Shown here in pieces: positions 26,419 through 35,945 of a stretch of DNA of 64,000 bases (the first letter of the stretch is position 1; every line of letters starts with the position of its first letter). The position numbers and the translations under genes are program-made. Origin of the DNA: Marinomonas rhizomae (lineage in GTDB: Bacteria; Pseudomonadota; Gammaproteobacteria; Pseudomonadales; Marinomonadaceae); the NCBI RefSeq assembly GCF_024397855.1, contig NZ_CP073343.1, positions 3,224,001 through 3,288,000 of the forward strand, read 5' to 3'. Below the pieces are notes generated by a model. The model was not told the origin of the DNA. It was given only the letters and a program-made list of their open reading frames with translations, and ran no database searches.

Positions 26419-29133
26419 TCAAACTGATTCTTGTTGAGCAGAATATTGGGCAATCAAGGTTTCCACCAAACCTAAATCAAATTGATTGATCGCAAGTTGA
26501 ATGTTTTTTTGCTGGCTAGCTGGCAATGAGTTGCGCAGTAGATGAAATGCTTCTTCGGTCGTTTGCACATCACCACTTTGTGCAGCCAGCAATAATGGCT
26601 GCCAATCTGCTGCTGTTAGATCATGCAATAACGGCACTGAATCGACGGCTTGAACATCTACCTCTGCCAGCTCACTCGTATTATTTTGTGAGACTGTCGC
26701 CTCTATGATGGGCACAAACTTCACATTCAGGTGGGTGACTAAGGCCTTGTAGATATCTTCGATCTGATAAGGTTTGGCAATGACTTGCCAAAAACCATCA
26801 TCCAAAAGTGCTTGCTGTTCATGAATTAATGTCGAGGCCGTCACCGCTATGACAGGAATACGCTGCTCAGTGTCTTCTTGCTGAATGAACTTTAATAAGT
26901 CGCTCCCCGTTTTATTAGGCATTCGAATATCAGTCATTACTAAGTCTGGCGGATCCACTTTAAACGCCTTTATAGCTTGTTCGCCATCTTCCGCTTCAAT
27001 GATCTGACAACCGGCCTTTTCCAATAAAGACACTAGAATGTCTCGCGACCATTCATCATCTTCCGCCACCAGCACTCTAATGGGATTATTGAGCCTCATG
27101 TTAAGCAAGGTATCTTGCTCATCGATGTCCATTGCTTCGCTGTCTTCCACTTTAGATAAAGGTAAATCGACAATAATTTGCGTCCCGACACCTTCGCTGC
27201 TTTTAACGGACAAAGTCCCCTTCATCAGTTTGACCAAAGTCGTCGACAAGGACAAACCTAAGCCTGTTCCACCAGACGCCTCACCCGCTTTCCCTTGGAC
27301 AAACGGCGTAAACAGATGGTCCATTAGCTCAGCCTCAATTCCAGGACCTGTGTCTTCGATACTAATATGTATTCGATCTTCTACTATTTGCACAACGGCT
27401 TTCACAGAACCTTGAGTAGTGAACTTCACCGCGTTGCCCAGTAGATTTGTAATGATTTGCTGGAATTTGACCGGATCTAACCATACAAGTTGTCGTTCAT
27501 CTATATCACACTCAACAATCAGCTCTAGGCTTTTTTCCTGAGCTTGTCCTTGAAACAGTTTTCCTATTTGACCCACTTCGCGGCAAAGGTTGGTTTTTTG
27601 TTCGTGTAGCACAAGTCGTCCAGACTCAATTCTGGCAATGTCTAGAATGTCATTTATTAGGCCTAATAATCGATGACCAGCACTTGCAATGGATAAAAAT
27701 CTCGTCTTGGAAACACCCGTTAATTGATTATCCTCACTGATCAATTGCGCATAACCTATGATGGCATTGAGCGGCGTGCGGATTTCATGACTCATATTGG
27801 CTAAGAAATGACTTTTCGCCTGATTAGCTTGCTCGGCCGCTTCTTTTGCTTGTTCTAGTTGCATAGAGACATTTTTTTGCTCGGTGATATCACTCATGAT
27901 GTCACCGACTGAGGTGGCCTTACCATTGTCATCACGCAGTAAAAAATAGGTTTCATAGGTAGTAAAAGTATGGCCACCTAAACTCTTGGCTTCCAATTCA
28001 CCTTCCCAGACTCCGTGCTCTCTAACATAAGGAATCACGGTTTCTTTGAGAAATTTTTGACTCGTTTCTGGGTAGAATTCCATATAATTCAGTTCTGCCA
28101 GAGAGTCATCGCTGGCCGCTTCATCGACACCAAGCATCGAGCGTATTTTTTTATTGAAATAGGATATATCGCCATCAAGGCTTGCCATAGCAAACCCTTG
28201 TGCGGAATTATCAGCAAAACTTTTAAACAACTTGAGTTGATTAAAAAGTTGGTGACGTTCTGTAATATCACGAGCAATGCCCAAAGTACCTCTAAAGTTT
28301 ATAGAAGGCTCAATCACCGGAACCCGATAAACCTCGAACAAACAAGGCTCGCTGCCATCTTTTGGGTAGCCCCATCCTTGTTCATGAGATGTTATGCTTG
28401 TTTGTAAAGGAATCTCACCGACATTTTGATAATAAGCACCTTTACCATCCAAGTTTAAATCTAAGTCACTTTTGCCTTTAACTTCATCTAATGTCAGTTG
28501 ATTGAAATCTAAAAAAGCCTGATTACAATCAAGATAATTTCCTTGCTCATCTTTAGACCAAACAATGTCAGGGATATTATTCAGCAAAGAAGATAAGAGA
28601 AGCTCACGGCGTCTGGATTCTTCACGTGCCACAATCAAAGCGTTTTCAGTCTCGACCCAGTATCCTATTTCTTCAAAAATACCAGCAACACTCAAAGCAC
28701 GTTGATGAGTATCTCTACGGGTAACGCTACCGCGCATTTCTATCCAGAAAGGTTTATTTAGGTGATTTTTAATCTGTAGGCGTATAACTTTGTGGGCATG
28801 ATCCGTTTCAGGCTCAAGTAACTCGGTTGTCCATCTATTAAAAGTAATTTGATCTTCTGGTGACAAAAACGCTAGTAAATCACTAAGGCTCTTAGGTGTT
28901 TTTTGTTCTTCAAAGCCGAGCTGCATAAAAAATTCAGAAGAAGCATACATACGCCCGGTTTCAGGAAACCACTCCCAAACACCAGCGTTGGTTGCCAAAA
29001 TCGCTCTTGAATAACGACGCTGTAAGGACTTAAAACGAAAAAGAAAAACAAGTTGGAAAGCGACCAGCACAAAAGCGGTCAGACAAAACAGGCCAGCAAA
29101 AACTTTAAGTAGTATGGGAAACTCTATATCCAT
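26419..29133 (-). CDS. Hybrid sensor histidine kinase with several PAS domains
   Basis: This 904-residue membrane kinase has one N-terminal membrane segment (residues about 8-33) and about three PAS-like domains (near 40-155, 170-290 and 300-425). The HisKA box is HFLANMSHEIRTPLNAIIGY near 445, with an HATPase domain (NLLGNAVKFT, DTGPGIE, GTGLGLSLS) and a receiver near 690-805 with phospho-acceptor Asp in LVMTDIRMP. The last ~90 residues are helical and resemble no clear Hpt. It follows the GGDEF-EAL response regulator gene by 55 bases on the same strand, so the two likely signal together. The stimulus is unknown. Confidence 0.9.
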   Translation of the reverse strand: MDIEFPILLKVFAGLFCLTAFVLVAFQLVFLFRFKSLQRRYSRAILATNAGVWEWFPETGRMYASSEFFMQLGFEEQKTPKSLSDLLAFLSPEDQITFNRWTTELLEPETDHAHKVIRLQIKNHLNKPFWIEMRGSVTRRDTHQRALSVAGIFEEIGYWVETENALIVAREESRRRELLLSSLLNNIPDIVWSKDEQGNYLDCNQAFLDFNQLTLDEVKGKSDLDLNLDGKGAYYQNVGEIPLQTSITSHEQGWGYPKDGSEPCLFEVYRVPVIEPSINFRGTLGIARDITERHQLFNQLKLFKSFADNSAQGFAMASLDGDISYFNKKIRSMLGVDEAASDDSLAELNYMEFYPETSQKFLKETVIPYVREHGVWEGELEAKSLGGHTFTTYETYFLLRDDNGKATSVGDIMSDITEQKNVSMQLEQAKEAAEQANQAKSHFLANMSHEIRTPLNAIIGYAQLISEDNQLTGVSKTRFLSIASAGHRLLGLINDILDIARIESGRLVLHEQKTNLCREVGQIGKLFQGQAQEKSLELIVECDIDERQLVWLDPVKFQQIITNLLGNAVKFTTQGSVKAVVQIVEDRIHISIEDTGPGIEAELMDHLFTPFVQGKAGEASGGTGLGLSLSTTLVKLMKGTLSVKSSEGVGTQIIVDLPLSKVEDSEAMDIDEQDTLLNMRLNNPIRVLVAEDDEWSRDILVSLLEKAGCQIIEAEDGEQAIKAFKVDPPDLVMTDIRMPNKTGSDLLKFIQQEDTEQRIPVIAVTASTLIHEQQALLDDGFWQVIAKPYQIEDIYKALVTHLNVKFVPIIEATVSQNNTSELAEVDVQAVDSVPLLHDLTAADWQPLLLAAQSGDVQTTEEAFHLLRNSLPASQQKNIQLAINQFDLGLVETLIAQYSAQQESV

Positions 29134-29188
29134 GATTCATCCCTAAAAGCATCAAAAAAAACGCTGTTTTATCATTTAAAATCGTCGC

Positions 29189-30973
29189 CTAAAGTTTTTC
29201 TGGTTTGTGGAAGAAATACCCTTGCCCCCACTCAACACCCAAAAGTTTAAGCTTATCAACAATACTTTGATTTTCGACAAATTCGGCCACGACGGGTTTA
29301 TTGAGTATTTTGGCCAGCTTGACGATCGAGTCAACCATGCCGAAGTGAATCTCATTGATATGCATGTCTTTCACAAACATGCCATCAATCTTAATTAAAT
29401 CAAATGGCAAATCCATCAGATAGGCAAAAGATGAGAAACCAGTTCCAAAATCATCTAACGCAATCGTACACCCATGCTCATGGAGCAAAGACATAAACCG
29501 GCGAGTATCAGCAAAGTTATTTAGTGCTTCTGTTTCGGTGATTTCAAAGCAAAACTTGCTACCGTCTAATTGATGATACTGTAATTGCTCAACAATAAAT
29601 TCCGCAAAATTCAACTGTCGCACCGAAAGCGCGGATACATTTAAAGCAACTTGGTCAATTTGTTCCCATAAATCGGCACGATCTGACAGTTGCTGCATGG
29701 TATTACTAATCACCCAGCGATCTATTTTGGAGACAATGCCAAATCGTTCTGCTGCTCGAATAAAGTCATTGGGGTAAATCAAACCGCCATTTTCTTCATC
29801 TTTCAGCCGAACTAGAATTTCGATTTTCTTTTTGGGTTCATCATTGATCAATGAACAGACTTGCTGAAAATGTACTTCAAATAAATCTTTATCAAGGCCA
29901 TCAATAATGCGCAGCCCCCAATTCAAATTACCTCGGTGCTCGTCATAAGCAAGATCTTTGGCATTTTTGATAATTCGAGAATGAATGCCCGACTTTTTGC
30001 TTGAATAGCAAATTTCATCCGCCAGCATCACAACTTGCTCAAAAGACACCATATCCAGCGTAATAGGAATAGCAACTTGCGTCACCGTCATTCTGAACTG
30101 GCGTTCATCCCAGACAAATGCGAATTCTTTAAAACCTTGCTGGAGTAAACGGAAAAAAGACTCGACCGCTTCATTACCGCCTTGACTGATGACAATGGCA
30201 AACTTATCACCGCTTAAACGGGCACAAAAATCCCGTTGTGGATCGGCGAGCTCACTCATCATGACGGCCAACTGATGCAATAACTCATCTCCCGCTATAC
30301 ATCCACAAGAATCATTAATCAGACGAAATTCGTTTACATCGATCAAAATAAAATACGGTACGTGTTCGGAGGTTTCTGCTTGGACTTCGGAAATCAGATG
30401 AGAAATGTGTTCGTCTAATGCATCGCGGTTATAAAGTTGAGTAACAAAGTCGTGCTGAGCAAGATACTTAAGTCTATCTTGCATGTAACGCCTTTCATTT
30501 ACTTCTTTTCTGAGGTTTCGATTCACTAAGTTAAGATCAGCAGTACGATCACGAACCTTTTCTTCTAACGAAGAGGTAAGCTCTCTTAACTCATTCACCA
30601 ACTGAAATTTTTCCAGCTGATGCTGTACTCTCGAACGCACTTCCTCAATTCGAATAGGCTTGCTTATATAGTCGTTGCCACCGGCCTCAAAGCCACGGCT
30701 TATATCATCTGCCAACGCAGTAACAAATATGATGGGGACATCTTTATGATGTGGGTGGCATCGAATTCGACGGCAGGTTTCAAATCCGTCAATGCCTCCC
30801 ATCATGACATCTAATAAAATCAAACAAGGCTGGGTTCTTTCTAGCAGTTCTAAAGCTCGCTCACCGGAATTGGCCACAGAAATTTGGCAATCCAATGCAT
30901 CCATAACTTCCTTTAAAACGCGTAAATTCTCTGGCACATCATCGACAATTAACACTGTTGGAGACTGCTTCAT
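29189..30973 (-). CDS. Response regulator with REC, GGDEF and EAL domains
   Basis: This 594-residue protein starts with a receiver (VLIVDDVPENLRVLK, acceptor Asp in LILLDVMM near residue 54). A coiled linker (LTSSLEEKVRDRTADLNLVN) follows, then a GGDEF domain whose signature reads LSGDKF in place of GGDEF, and then an EAL domain (EILVRL, FEITETEAL, ALDDFGTGFSSF, AEFVEN). The cyclase half is therefore probably inactive and may be regulatory, while the phosphodiesterase half keeps its main acidic residues. It likely lowers cyclic di-GMP in response to the downstream hybrid kinase. REC at the front of GGDEF-EAL is a known layout. Confidence 0.88.
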   Translation of the reverse strand: MKQSPTVLIVDDVPENLRVLKEVMDALDCQISVANSGERALELLERTQPCLILLDVMMGGIDGFETCRRIRCHPHHKDVPIIFVTALADDISRGFEAGGNDYISKPIRIEEVRSRVQHQLEKFQLVNELRELTSSLEEKVRDRTADLNLVNRNLRKEVNERRYMQDRLKYLAQHDFVTQLYNRDALDEHISHLISEVQAETSEHVPYFILIDVNEFRLINDSCGCIAGDELLHQLAVMMSELADPQRDFCARLSGDKFAIVISQGGNEAVESFFRLLQQGFKEFAFVWDERQFRMTVTQVAIPITLDMVSFEQVVMLADEICYSSKKSGIHSRIIKNAKDLAYDEHRGNLNWGLRIIDGLDKDLFEVHFQQVCSLINDEPKKKIEILVRLKDEENGGLIYPNDFIRAAERFGIVSKIDRWVISNTMQQLSDRADLWEQIDQVALNVSALSVRQLNFAEFIVEQLQYHQLDGSKFCFEITETEALNNFADTRRFMSLLHEHGCTIALDDFGTGFSSFAYLMDLPFDLIKIDGMFVKDMHINEIHFGMVDSIVKLAKILNKPVVAEFVENQSIVDKLKLLGVEWGQGYFFHKPEKL

Positions 30974-31364
30974 ACCTAGCTATACCTTTTCTATGATTTA
31001 ACAATCACTTAAATAAAGTAATTAAAACACCACGACCGAACAACCCTTTAGTAAATACTACCTCTGTTTATTACTGAAGATCTACTTAAGTTGTTTCCAT
31101 AAAAAGTCTAACACCCAAATTTAATGATATTTCAAGCGAACAGAAAACTCATTGTACGACGAAGCAAAGCGATGACTTGTAGAGAATTGTAAAGCTTATT
31201 CTCAGCAAAAAACCGAGACGTAATCTATAGACAAAAAATATCAGGGCTTTGCTATATAGTTAAAGGCTTAGATTAGATACGGAACACGCACTAATATGGA
31301 TCGTATTTTGTCCACTTTTAATGCGTGCTCACAGAAAGCAAATGAAGGAATAAATTGAAGAATT
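30974..31364. other. 391-base gap between the response regulator and yitT
   Basis: No gene is seen. The right part holds an imperfect inverted repeat (CACGCACTAA near 31286 and TTAATGCGTG near 31318, loop about 22 bases) just downstream of the yitT stop, which may act as its transcript end; no T-run follows it. The left part is AT-rich and should hold the promoter for the leftward regulator/kinase pair, but I could not fix one. Confidence 0.4.
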
Positions 31365-31967
31365 TTAAGCTTTAGCATCCGACATAGCGATTTGCGCCCA
31401 TTTAGGAGGGCGATGATAACGGCCAACGACAGAACTTAATAATAAAAAGGCAAGCAATGAGTAGCCTAAATGACTCCAATCAAGAAATACCACCGCGGCC
31501 ATCAATATGCCAATATCCGCAACCAATGTTGTTTTACTGGCATGAATACCAAATCGGCGCTCTAAAAAAACAGATAAAATATTTAATCCGCCCAAAGAAG
31601 CATTATGTCGGAATAAGATGATCAATCCAAAACCAACCAACAAGCCACCCAAAGCACCGGATAAAAGCGGGTGAATAGACAGCACTACATAGTGTTTCAT
31701 CAACTCGGAAAGTAGAGACAGCAAGCTAACACTAGCAAAAGTACGTAAGGTAAAATCTCGGCCCAAGGTATACCAAGCCAAAATATAAAAAGGAATATTG
31801 AGCAAGAAAAATAACTGCCCAAAGGACAAATCCGTAACCCGCAGCAAAATCATTCCCGCGCCCGCCGTGCCACTAATGAGCAATCCAGCAGAATTTAGTA
31901 TATGTAGGCCTAAGGCAACAAGCAGACAGCCCTCAATGATAGAGAGCCAACGATGGGTGGTTTTCAT
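31365..31967 (-). CDS. YitT-family membrane protein
   Basis: This 200-residue protein has five or six hydrophobic segments (for example LLVALGLHILNSAGLLISG, LLSGALGGLLVGFGLIILF and GILMAAVVFLDW). The glycine-rich TAGAGMILL and ASLGGLNILSVFL regions match the YitT/DUF161 membrane domain. Unlike many Gram-positive YitT proteins it lacks the C-terminal soluble DUF2179 domain. It is read away from a LysR gene 256 bases to the right, which may regulate it. Transport function is presumed, with no known substrate. Confidence 0.75.
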   Translation of the reverse strand: MKTTHRWLSIIEGCLLVALGLHILNSAGLLISGTAGAGMILLRVTDLSFGQLFFLLNIPFYILAWYTLGRDFTLRTFASVSLLSLLSELMKHYVVLSIHPLLSGALGGLLVGFGLIILFRHNASLGGLNILSVFLERRFGIHASKTTLVADIGILMAAVVFLDWSHLGYSLLAFLLLSSVVGRYHRPPKWAQIAMSDAKA

Positions 31968-32223
31968 AAGATTTCCTTAACAAGAGCCGTATTAACTTTT
32001 GGTTAATAACAAAGGTTTGTAAAAATCGCTTCTTGTGGAAGCGGATAACACAGACCACATTTAATTCAGCACTGAGTTTCTCGGTTAAAACTGAAGCATA
32101 TTTCATACCAAATTCTCAAAATACACAACGGCTTGTGTGTTTTTATTTCTCTCGTTAATCATTTATGTCGCAACAAGAGAATAGCACTACTCATCAAAAC
32201 AGAAACAAGGCTACAATAGCGGA

Positions 32224-33111
32224 ATGCGAATAACACTTAGACAATTACAAATATTTGAAGCGGTTGTACACACAGGCTCCGTCACGGCGGCCGCCGAAAT
32301 GGTCTCTATCAGCCAACCTGCAGCAAGCCAAGCACTAAGAGAGCTAGAAGCCCTTCTGGGTCGTCCTCTTTTTCGTCGCCATGGCAAACGCTTACAAATA
32401 ACACCCCAAGCTAGACACCTGCTTCCACAGGCGCGCGCGGTTCTTAGTCAGATCGAGCAAATCGAAAGCATGGGAAGTGAAGATGAACTGAGCGGCTCTT
32501 TGCATTTGGCCGCCAGCGTAAGTGTAGGTAATTATCTACTGCCTAAACAAATGTCTTCATTTAAACGTCAGCACCCTAATATTCGTTTCAATTTGGACAT
32601 TGGGAATACCCAAAGTGTGATTCAACAATTACTGACAGGCAAAGCAGAAGTCGGTTTTATAGAAGGCTACTGCCAACACGCCGAATTAATGACCCAAGTT
32701 TGGCTAAAAGACGAACTCGTGGTATTTGGCTCCGCTGAAGAAAAGCGACCGGAGAATTTATCGTGGGACGATCTCAAGGAAGCCAGTTGGGTCATGCGTG
32801 AATCTGGATCAGGTACTCGCAACATATTAGAACAAGCCACCGCAACCCACATACCACAGCTTAATGTCGTGCTTTCCCTTGCTCACATGGAAGCCGTAAA
32901 ACAAGCCGTCATACACCAAATGGGGCTGGGCTGCTTGTCACGAATGGCGATATCTCAAGAACTCAATTCAGGACTCATACGACTTTATCAAACGCCACTG
33001 GCACTCAACCGAAACCTATTAATCGTCACACCTAAAAATACCGCACTAACACAAAACGCCCAGCGCTTTATCGACTTATGCTGTGCCGTGCCAATCCTAT
33101 CAAATATTTAG
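32224..33111 (+). CDS. LysR-family regulator, YeiE-like
   Basis: This 295-residue DNA-binding regulator has an N-terminal winged helix (residues 1-62, with GSVTAAAEMVSISQPAASQAL) and a substrate-binding domain from about residue 90. SVSVGNYLLPKQM, VGFIEGYC and VMRESGSGTRNILEQ match the YeiE/CysL branch. It is divergent from yitT, the usual arrangement for LysR proteins and their target. The 256 bases between them hold no clear T-N11-A box that I could fix. The effector is unknown; some YeiE proteins sense sulfite. Confidence 0.85.
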   Translation: MRITLRQLQIFEAVVHTGSVTAAAEMVSISQPAASQALRELEALLGRPLFRRHGKRLQITPQARHLLPQARAVLSQIEQIESMGSEDELSGSLHLAASVSVGNYLLPKQMSSFKRQHPNIRFNLDIGNTQSVIQQLLTGKAEVGFIEGYCQHAELMTQVWLKDELVVFGSAEEKRPENLSWDDLKEASWVMRESGSGTRNILEQATATHIPQLNVVLSLAHMEAVKQAVIHQMGLGCLSRMAISQELNSGLIRLYQTPLALNRNLLIVTPKNTALTQNAQRFIDLCCAVPILSNI

Positions 33112-33191
33112 TATTTTACGGTTGAAGTTTACACAGAGGTCAATACAATAAATTCACGCCATATATAAACGATATAAAAATCATAAAAAGT

Positions 33192-34142
33192 ATGAATATT
33201 AATAAAATAGACCTTAATCTGCTTATTTATCTCGACGTTTTGCTACGAGAATGCAACGTCACGCGTTCTGCTAATCAACTAAACATCACTCAGCCTGCGA
33301 TGAGCAATGGCTTAAAGCGGCTTAGAGACTTGTTGAGCGATCCCCTTCTCGTTCGTACTAGTGAAGGTATGAAACCAACGGAAAAAGCCTTACGTCTGCA
33401 GCCGATCGTACGTAAAGTTCTATTAGAGCTAGAAGAGGCCCTGCAGCCAGAAGCAGACTTCAACGAAAGTATTAGTACGCGTGTATTTCGTATTATGGCA
33501 AGTGATTATGCAGCCTCAACGGTTATTCCACGATTACTCAACCGTCTGCGGGAATTTGCACCAGGCATTACACTCGACATAATGACGCCTAGCGATGTTA
33601 CTTTTCATGATGTTGAGGCTGGCAAAATAGATATGGCGATTAACCGCTTTGAAGAGTTGCCTCAGTCATTCCATCAAAAAAGCGTCTGGTTCGATACTTT
33701 TGTCTGCATGATGAGTTCAAAAAACCCTATCAAAGATCATTTTGATATTGATGCCTATTTGCAAGCTCAACATATTTGGGTGAGTAAAACAGGTTTCGGA
33801 GTTGGCGTTGGAATGGATCCAAACGACGTACAGAAGTTAGGTTGGGTTGATGAAGCACTGCAAATCCTTGAGCACAAACGTAGCATTCGCGTATTTACTA
33901 GAAGCTACCATACAGCTATGCACTTGGCACTTGAGCAAGACCTTATCGCCACCCTCCCCAAAAAAGTTGCCATGGTGAATAGAAAAAATCCCGACCTAGT
34001 GATTTTAGAACCACCTTTCGATATTCCACAAATCGAACTAAAAATGATCTGGAGCCCACTTCTACACCACGATGCCAGTCATATATGGTTTAGAAGACAA
34101 GTCATTGCTGTAGCGAACGAGCTAAAGGCACAAGCCAAATAA
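33192..34142 (+). CDS. LysR-family regulator, NodD/LinR-like
   Basis: This 316-residue regulator starts MNINKIDLNLLIYLDVLLRE, typical of the NodD/LinR-like branch, with helix-turn-helix NVTRSANQLNITQPAMSNGL and the short wing SDPLLVRT. The effector domain begins near residue 90 (FRIMASDYAASTVIPRLL). The neighbour 25 bases downstream is a VOC-fold protein, so they are probably one transcript. The target is unknown; members of this branch often control aromatic or small-molecule pathways. Confidence 0.85.
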   Translation: MNINKIDLNLLIYLDVLLRECNVTRSANQLNITQPAMSNGLKRLRDLLSDPLLVRTSEGMKPTEKALRLQPIVRKVLLELEEALQPEADFNESISTRVFRIMASDYAASTVIPRLLNRLREFAPGITLDIMTPSDVTFHDVEAGKIDMAINRFEELPQSFHQKSVWFDTFVCMMSSKNPIKDHFDIDAYLQAQHIWVSKTGFGVGVGMDPNDVQKLGWVDEALQILEHKRSIRVFTRSYHTAMHLALEQDLIATLPKKVAMVNRKNPDLVILEPPFDIPQIELKMIWSPLLHHDASHIWFRRQVIAVANELKAQAK

Positions 34143-34167
34143 TAAGAGCCATAAGAAGACAAATCCT

Positions 34168-34557
34168 ATGTTCAATGTTTCTCATGTTCACCACGTCGCT
34201 ATTATTTGCTCTGACTATTCAGTTTCAAAACGCTTTTATCATGAAATTCTAGGATTTCAGATTATCAAAGAAACCTACCGCGAAGCACGACAGTCTTATA
34301 AATTAGACCTTGCTATTAATGAGCATCAACAGATTGAGCTTTTCTCATTTCCATCACCACCAGCACGCCCTTCTTACCCTGAAGCACAAGGTTTGAGGCA
34401 TCTAGCCTTTGCGGTGGAAAATATAGAAAGCTGTATTGAACACCTAAACCAACACTGTGTAATCACAGAAGACATCCGATTAGATGAGCTAACCGGTAAG
34501 CGATTTGCCTTTTTTGCAGATCCAGACGGCTTACCTCTTGAGCTTTACGAACTATAA
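34168..34557 (+). CDS. VOC-family protein, YaeR/glyoxalase I-like
   Basis: This 129-residue single-domain protein has the vicinal oxygen chelate fold. HVHHVAIICSDYSVSKRFYHEILGF gives the first metal-ligand histidine region, QGLRHLAFAVENIE the second, and DPDGLPLELYEL the C-terminal glutamate strand. This pattern is close to YaeR of E. coli. It may bind a divalent metal and act on small carbonyl or thiol adducts; no substrate can be named. It is followed by a bidirectional terminator. Confidence 0.8.
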   Translation: MFNVSHVHHVAIICSDYSVSKRFYHEILGFQIIKETYREARQSYKLDLAINEHQQIELFSFPSPPARPSYPEAQGLRHLAFAVENIESCIEHLNQHCVITEDIRLDELTGKRFAFFADPDGLPLELYEL

Positions 34558-34603
34558 AGCCAAACCCTATACACCATAATTTAAGTACAGGAATTCAAGT
34601 CAA

Positions 34604-34639
34604 AAAAACACCCACTATTTTTCAATAGTGAGTGTTTTT
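34604..34639. terminator. Bidirectional terminator between VOC gene and peroxiredoxin
   Basis: A 16-base stem with one mismatch (AAAAACACCCACTATT against AATAGTGAGTGTTTTT) encloses TTTC. It has A-runs on the left and T-runs on the right, so it ends transcripts from both convergent genes. Confidence 0.9.
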
Positions 34640-34659
34640 CTTGCTATAAAACAAACGTC

Positions 34660-35283
34660 TTATAGAGACTTAGAATTTTCAGCAAGGTAAGACGCAACAC
34701 CTTCAGGTGAAGTGTTCATGCCTTTGTCGCCTTTGTTCCAGCCTGCTGGACAAACTTGACCATTTTCTTCGAAGAACTGAAGCGCATCAACAACACGAAC
34801 CAATTCATCCATGTTACGGCCGATAGGCTCATCGTTTACTACTTGTGAACGAACGATACCTTTTTGGTCAATAACAAAAGACGCTCGCATCGCAACACCA
34901 GCTGGGTAGTAAGAATCACCACCTTCAGACTCAATGCCATATGCTTTAGCAATTGCGTGGTCCATATCTGCTGCTAGCGTGTATTCAACTGCACCGATAC
35001 CGCCTTGATCAACAGGCGTGTTACGCCACGCATTGTGTGTAAAGTGAGAATCGATTGATACACCAATAACTTCTACGCCCATTTCACGGAATTTATCCAT
35101 GCGGTGAGACATAGCAATAATTTCTGAAGGACATACGAATGTGAAATCTAGAGGATAGAAGAACACGATTGCGTATTTGCCCTTGATTGTTTCAGCAAGG
35201 TTGAAAGAATCAACGATTTGGCCATCAGCCAATACGGCTGGAACTGTAAAATCTGGGGCTTTTTTACCAACTAAAATAGACAT
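34660..35283 (-). CDS. Typical 2-Cys peroxiredoxin (AhpC/Prx1 class)
   Basis: This 207-residue thiol peroxidase reduces hydrogen peroxide and organic peroxides. The peroxidatic cysteine is C51 in DFTFVCPSEI and the resolving cysteine lies near residue 173 in GQVCPAGW. The length and the extended C-terminus (NKGDKGMNTSPEGVASYL) mark the Prx1/AhpC group. GGAG precedes the ATG by nine bases. A monothiol glutaredoxin gene lies directly upstream on the same strand, so both may answer the same redox stress. No OxyR site was identified. Confidence 0.92.
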   Translation of the reverse strand: MSILVGKKAPDFTVPAVLADGQIVDSFNLAETIKGKYAIVFFYPLDFTFVCPSEIIAMSHRMDKFREMGVEVIGVSIDSHFTHNAWRNTPVDQGGIGAVEYTLAADMDHAIAKAYGIESEGGDSYYPAGVAMRASFVIDQKGIVRSQVVNDEPIGRNMDELVRVVDALQFFEENGQVCPAGWNKGDKGMNTSPEGVASYLAENSKSL

Positions 35284-35370
35284 CTTTAACGTCTCCTTTT
35301 ATTGCTTAATGTTTATAGGCTAATGTTTAACTCAATAATGCCACTTACTACTGTAAGCAACACGAAAAAC

Positions 35371-35703
35371 TTACTCTTCTGAAGAAGAGCCAACTGCTTC
35401 ATTGATCAAGGTCTGTAGTTCACCGTTTGCAGCCATTTCAACGATAATATCGCAACCCCCAACTAGCTCACCTTTTACCCAAAGCTGCGGGAATGTTGGC
35501 CAGTTAGCAAACTTTGGCAACTCAGCACGGATATCAGGATTATCTAATATATTTACAAATGCAAAACGCTCGCCGCAGGACATTAGTGCTTGCACTGCCT
35601 GAGATGAAAACCCGCACTGTGGAGCGCGAGGATTGCCTTTCATATATAGCAAAATATCATTACTGCTAATCTGCTCTTTAATTGTTTCGATTGTATTACT
35701 CAT
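35371..35703 (-). CDS. grxD: Monothiol glutaredoxin Grx4
   Basis: This 110-residue protein has the CGFS active site in APQCGFSSQAVQAL, with WPTFPQLWVKGELVGGCDI downstream for glutathione binding. CGFS glutaredoxins bind a glutathione-ligated [2Fe-2S] cluster and pass it to targets in iron-sulfur assembly. The gene lies 87 bases upstream of the peroxiredoxin and is divergent from argF. The length equals that of E. coli GrxD. The assignment is secure. Confidence 0.93.
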   Translation of the reverse strand: MSNTIETIKEQISSNDILLYMKGNPRAPQCGFSSQAVQALMSCGERFAFVNILDNPDIRAELPKFANWPTFPQLWVKGELVGGCDIIVEMAANGELQTLINEAVGSSSEE

Positions 35704-35945
35704 ACTAAAAACCTCGCTCTGCGACTGTCAATTTGCAAGGACAAATCAATTATTAATGCCCTTACTAAATTCAAGTCTATTAAAATCATTAAACTTGCAT
35801 CAGTTTATTGGGTCTCGTGGTGTATTTACAACCCCAAAAAGAAGCTTTCCTTTCGACTTTCTATTGTTATTTAGCCTTTACTCGTCTACCTGAGTGTATT
35901 AAATTGGTCGATTCCCTTTTTTCAAGACATACAAGGAGTCCTAGC

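Noticed and set aside
35808..35945. N-terminal extension of argF
   Set aside because: The extra 46 residues do not resemble the family, and AAGGAG fits the GTG at 35946.
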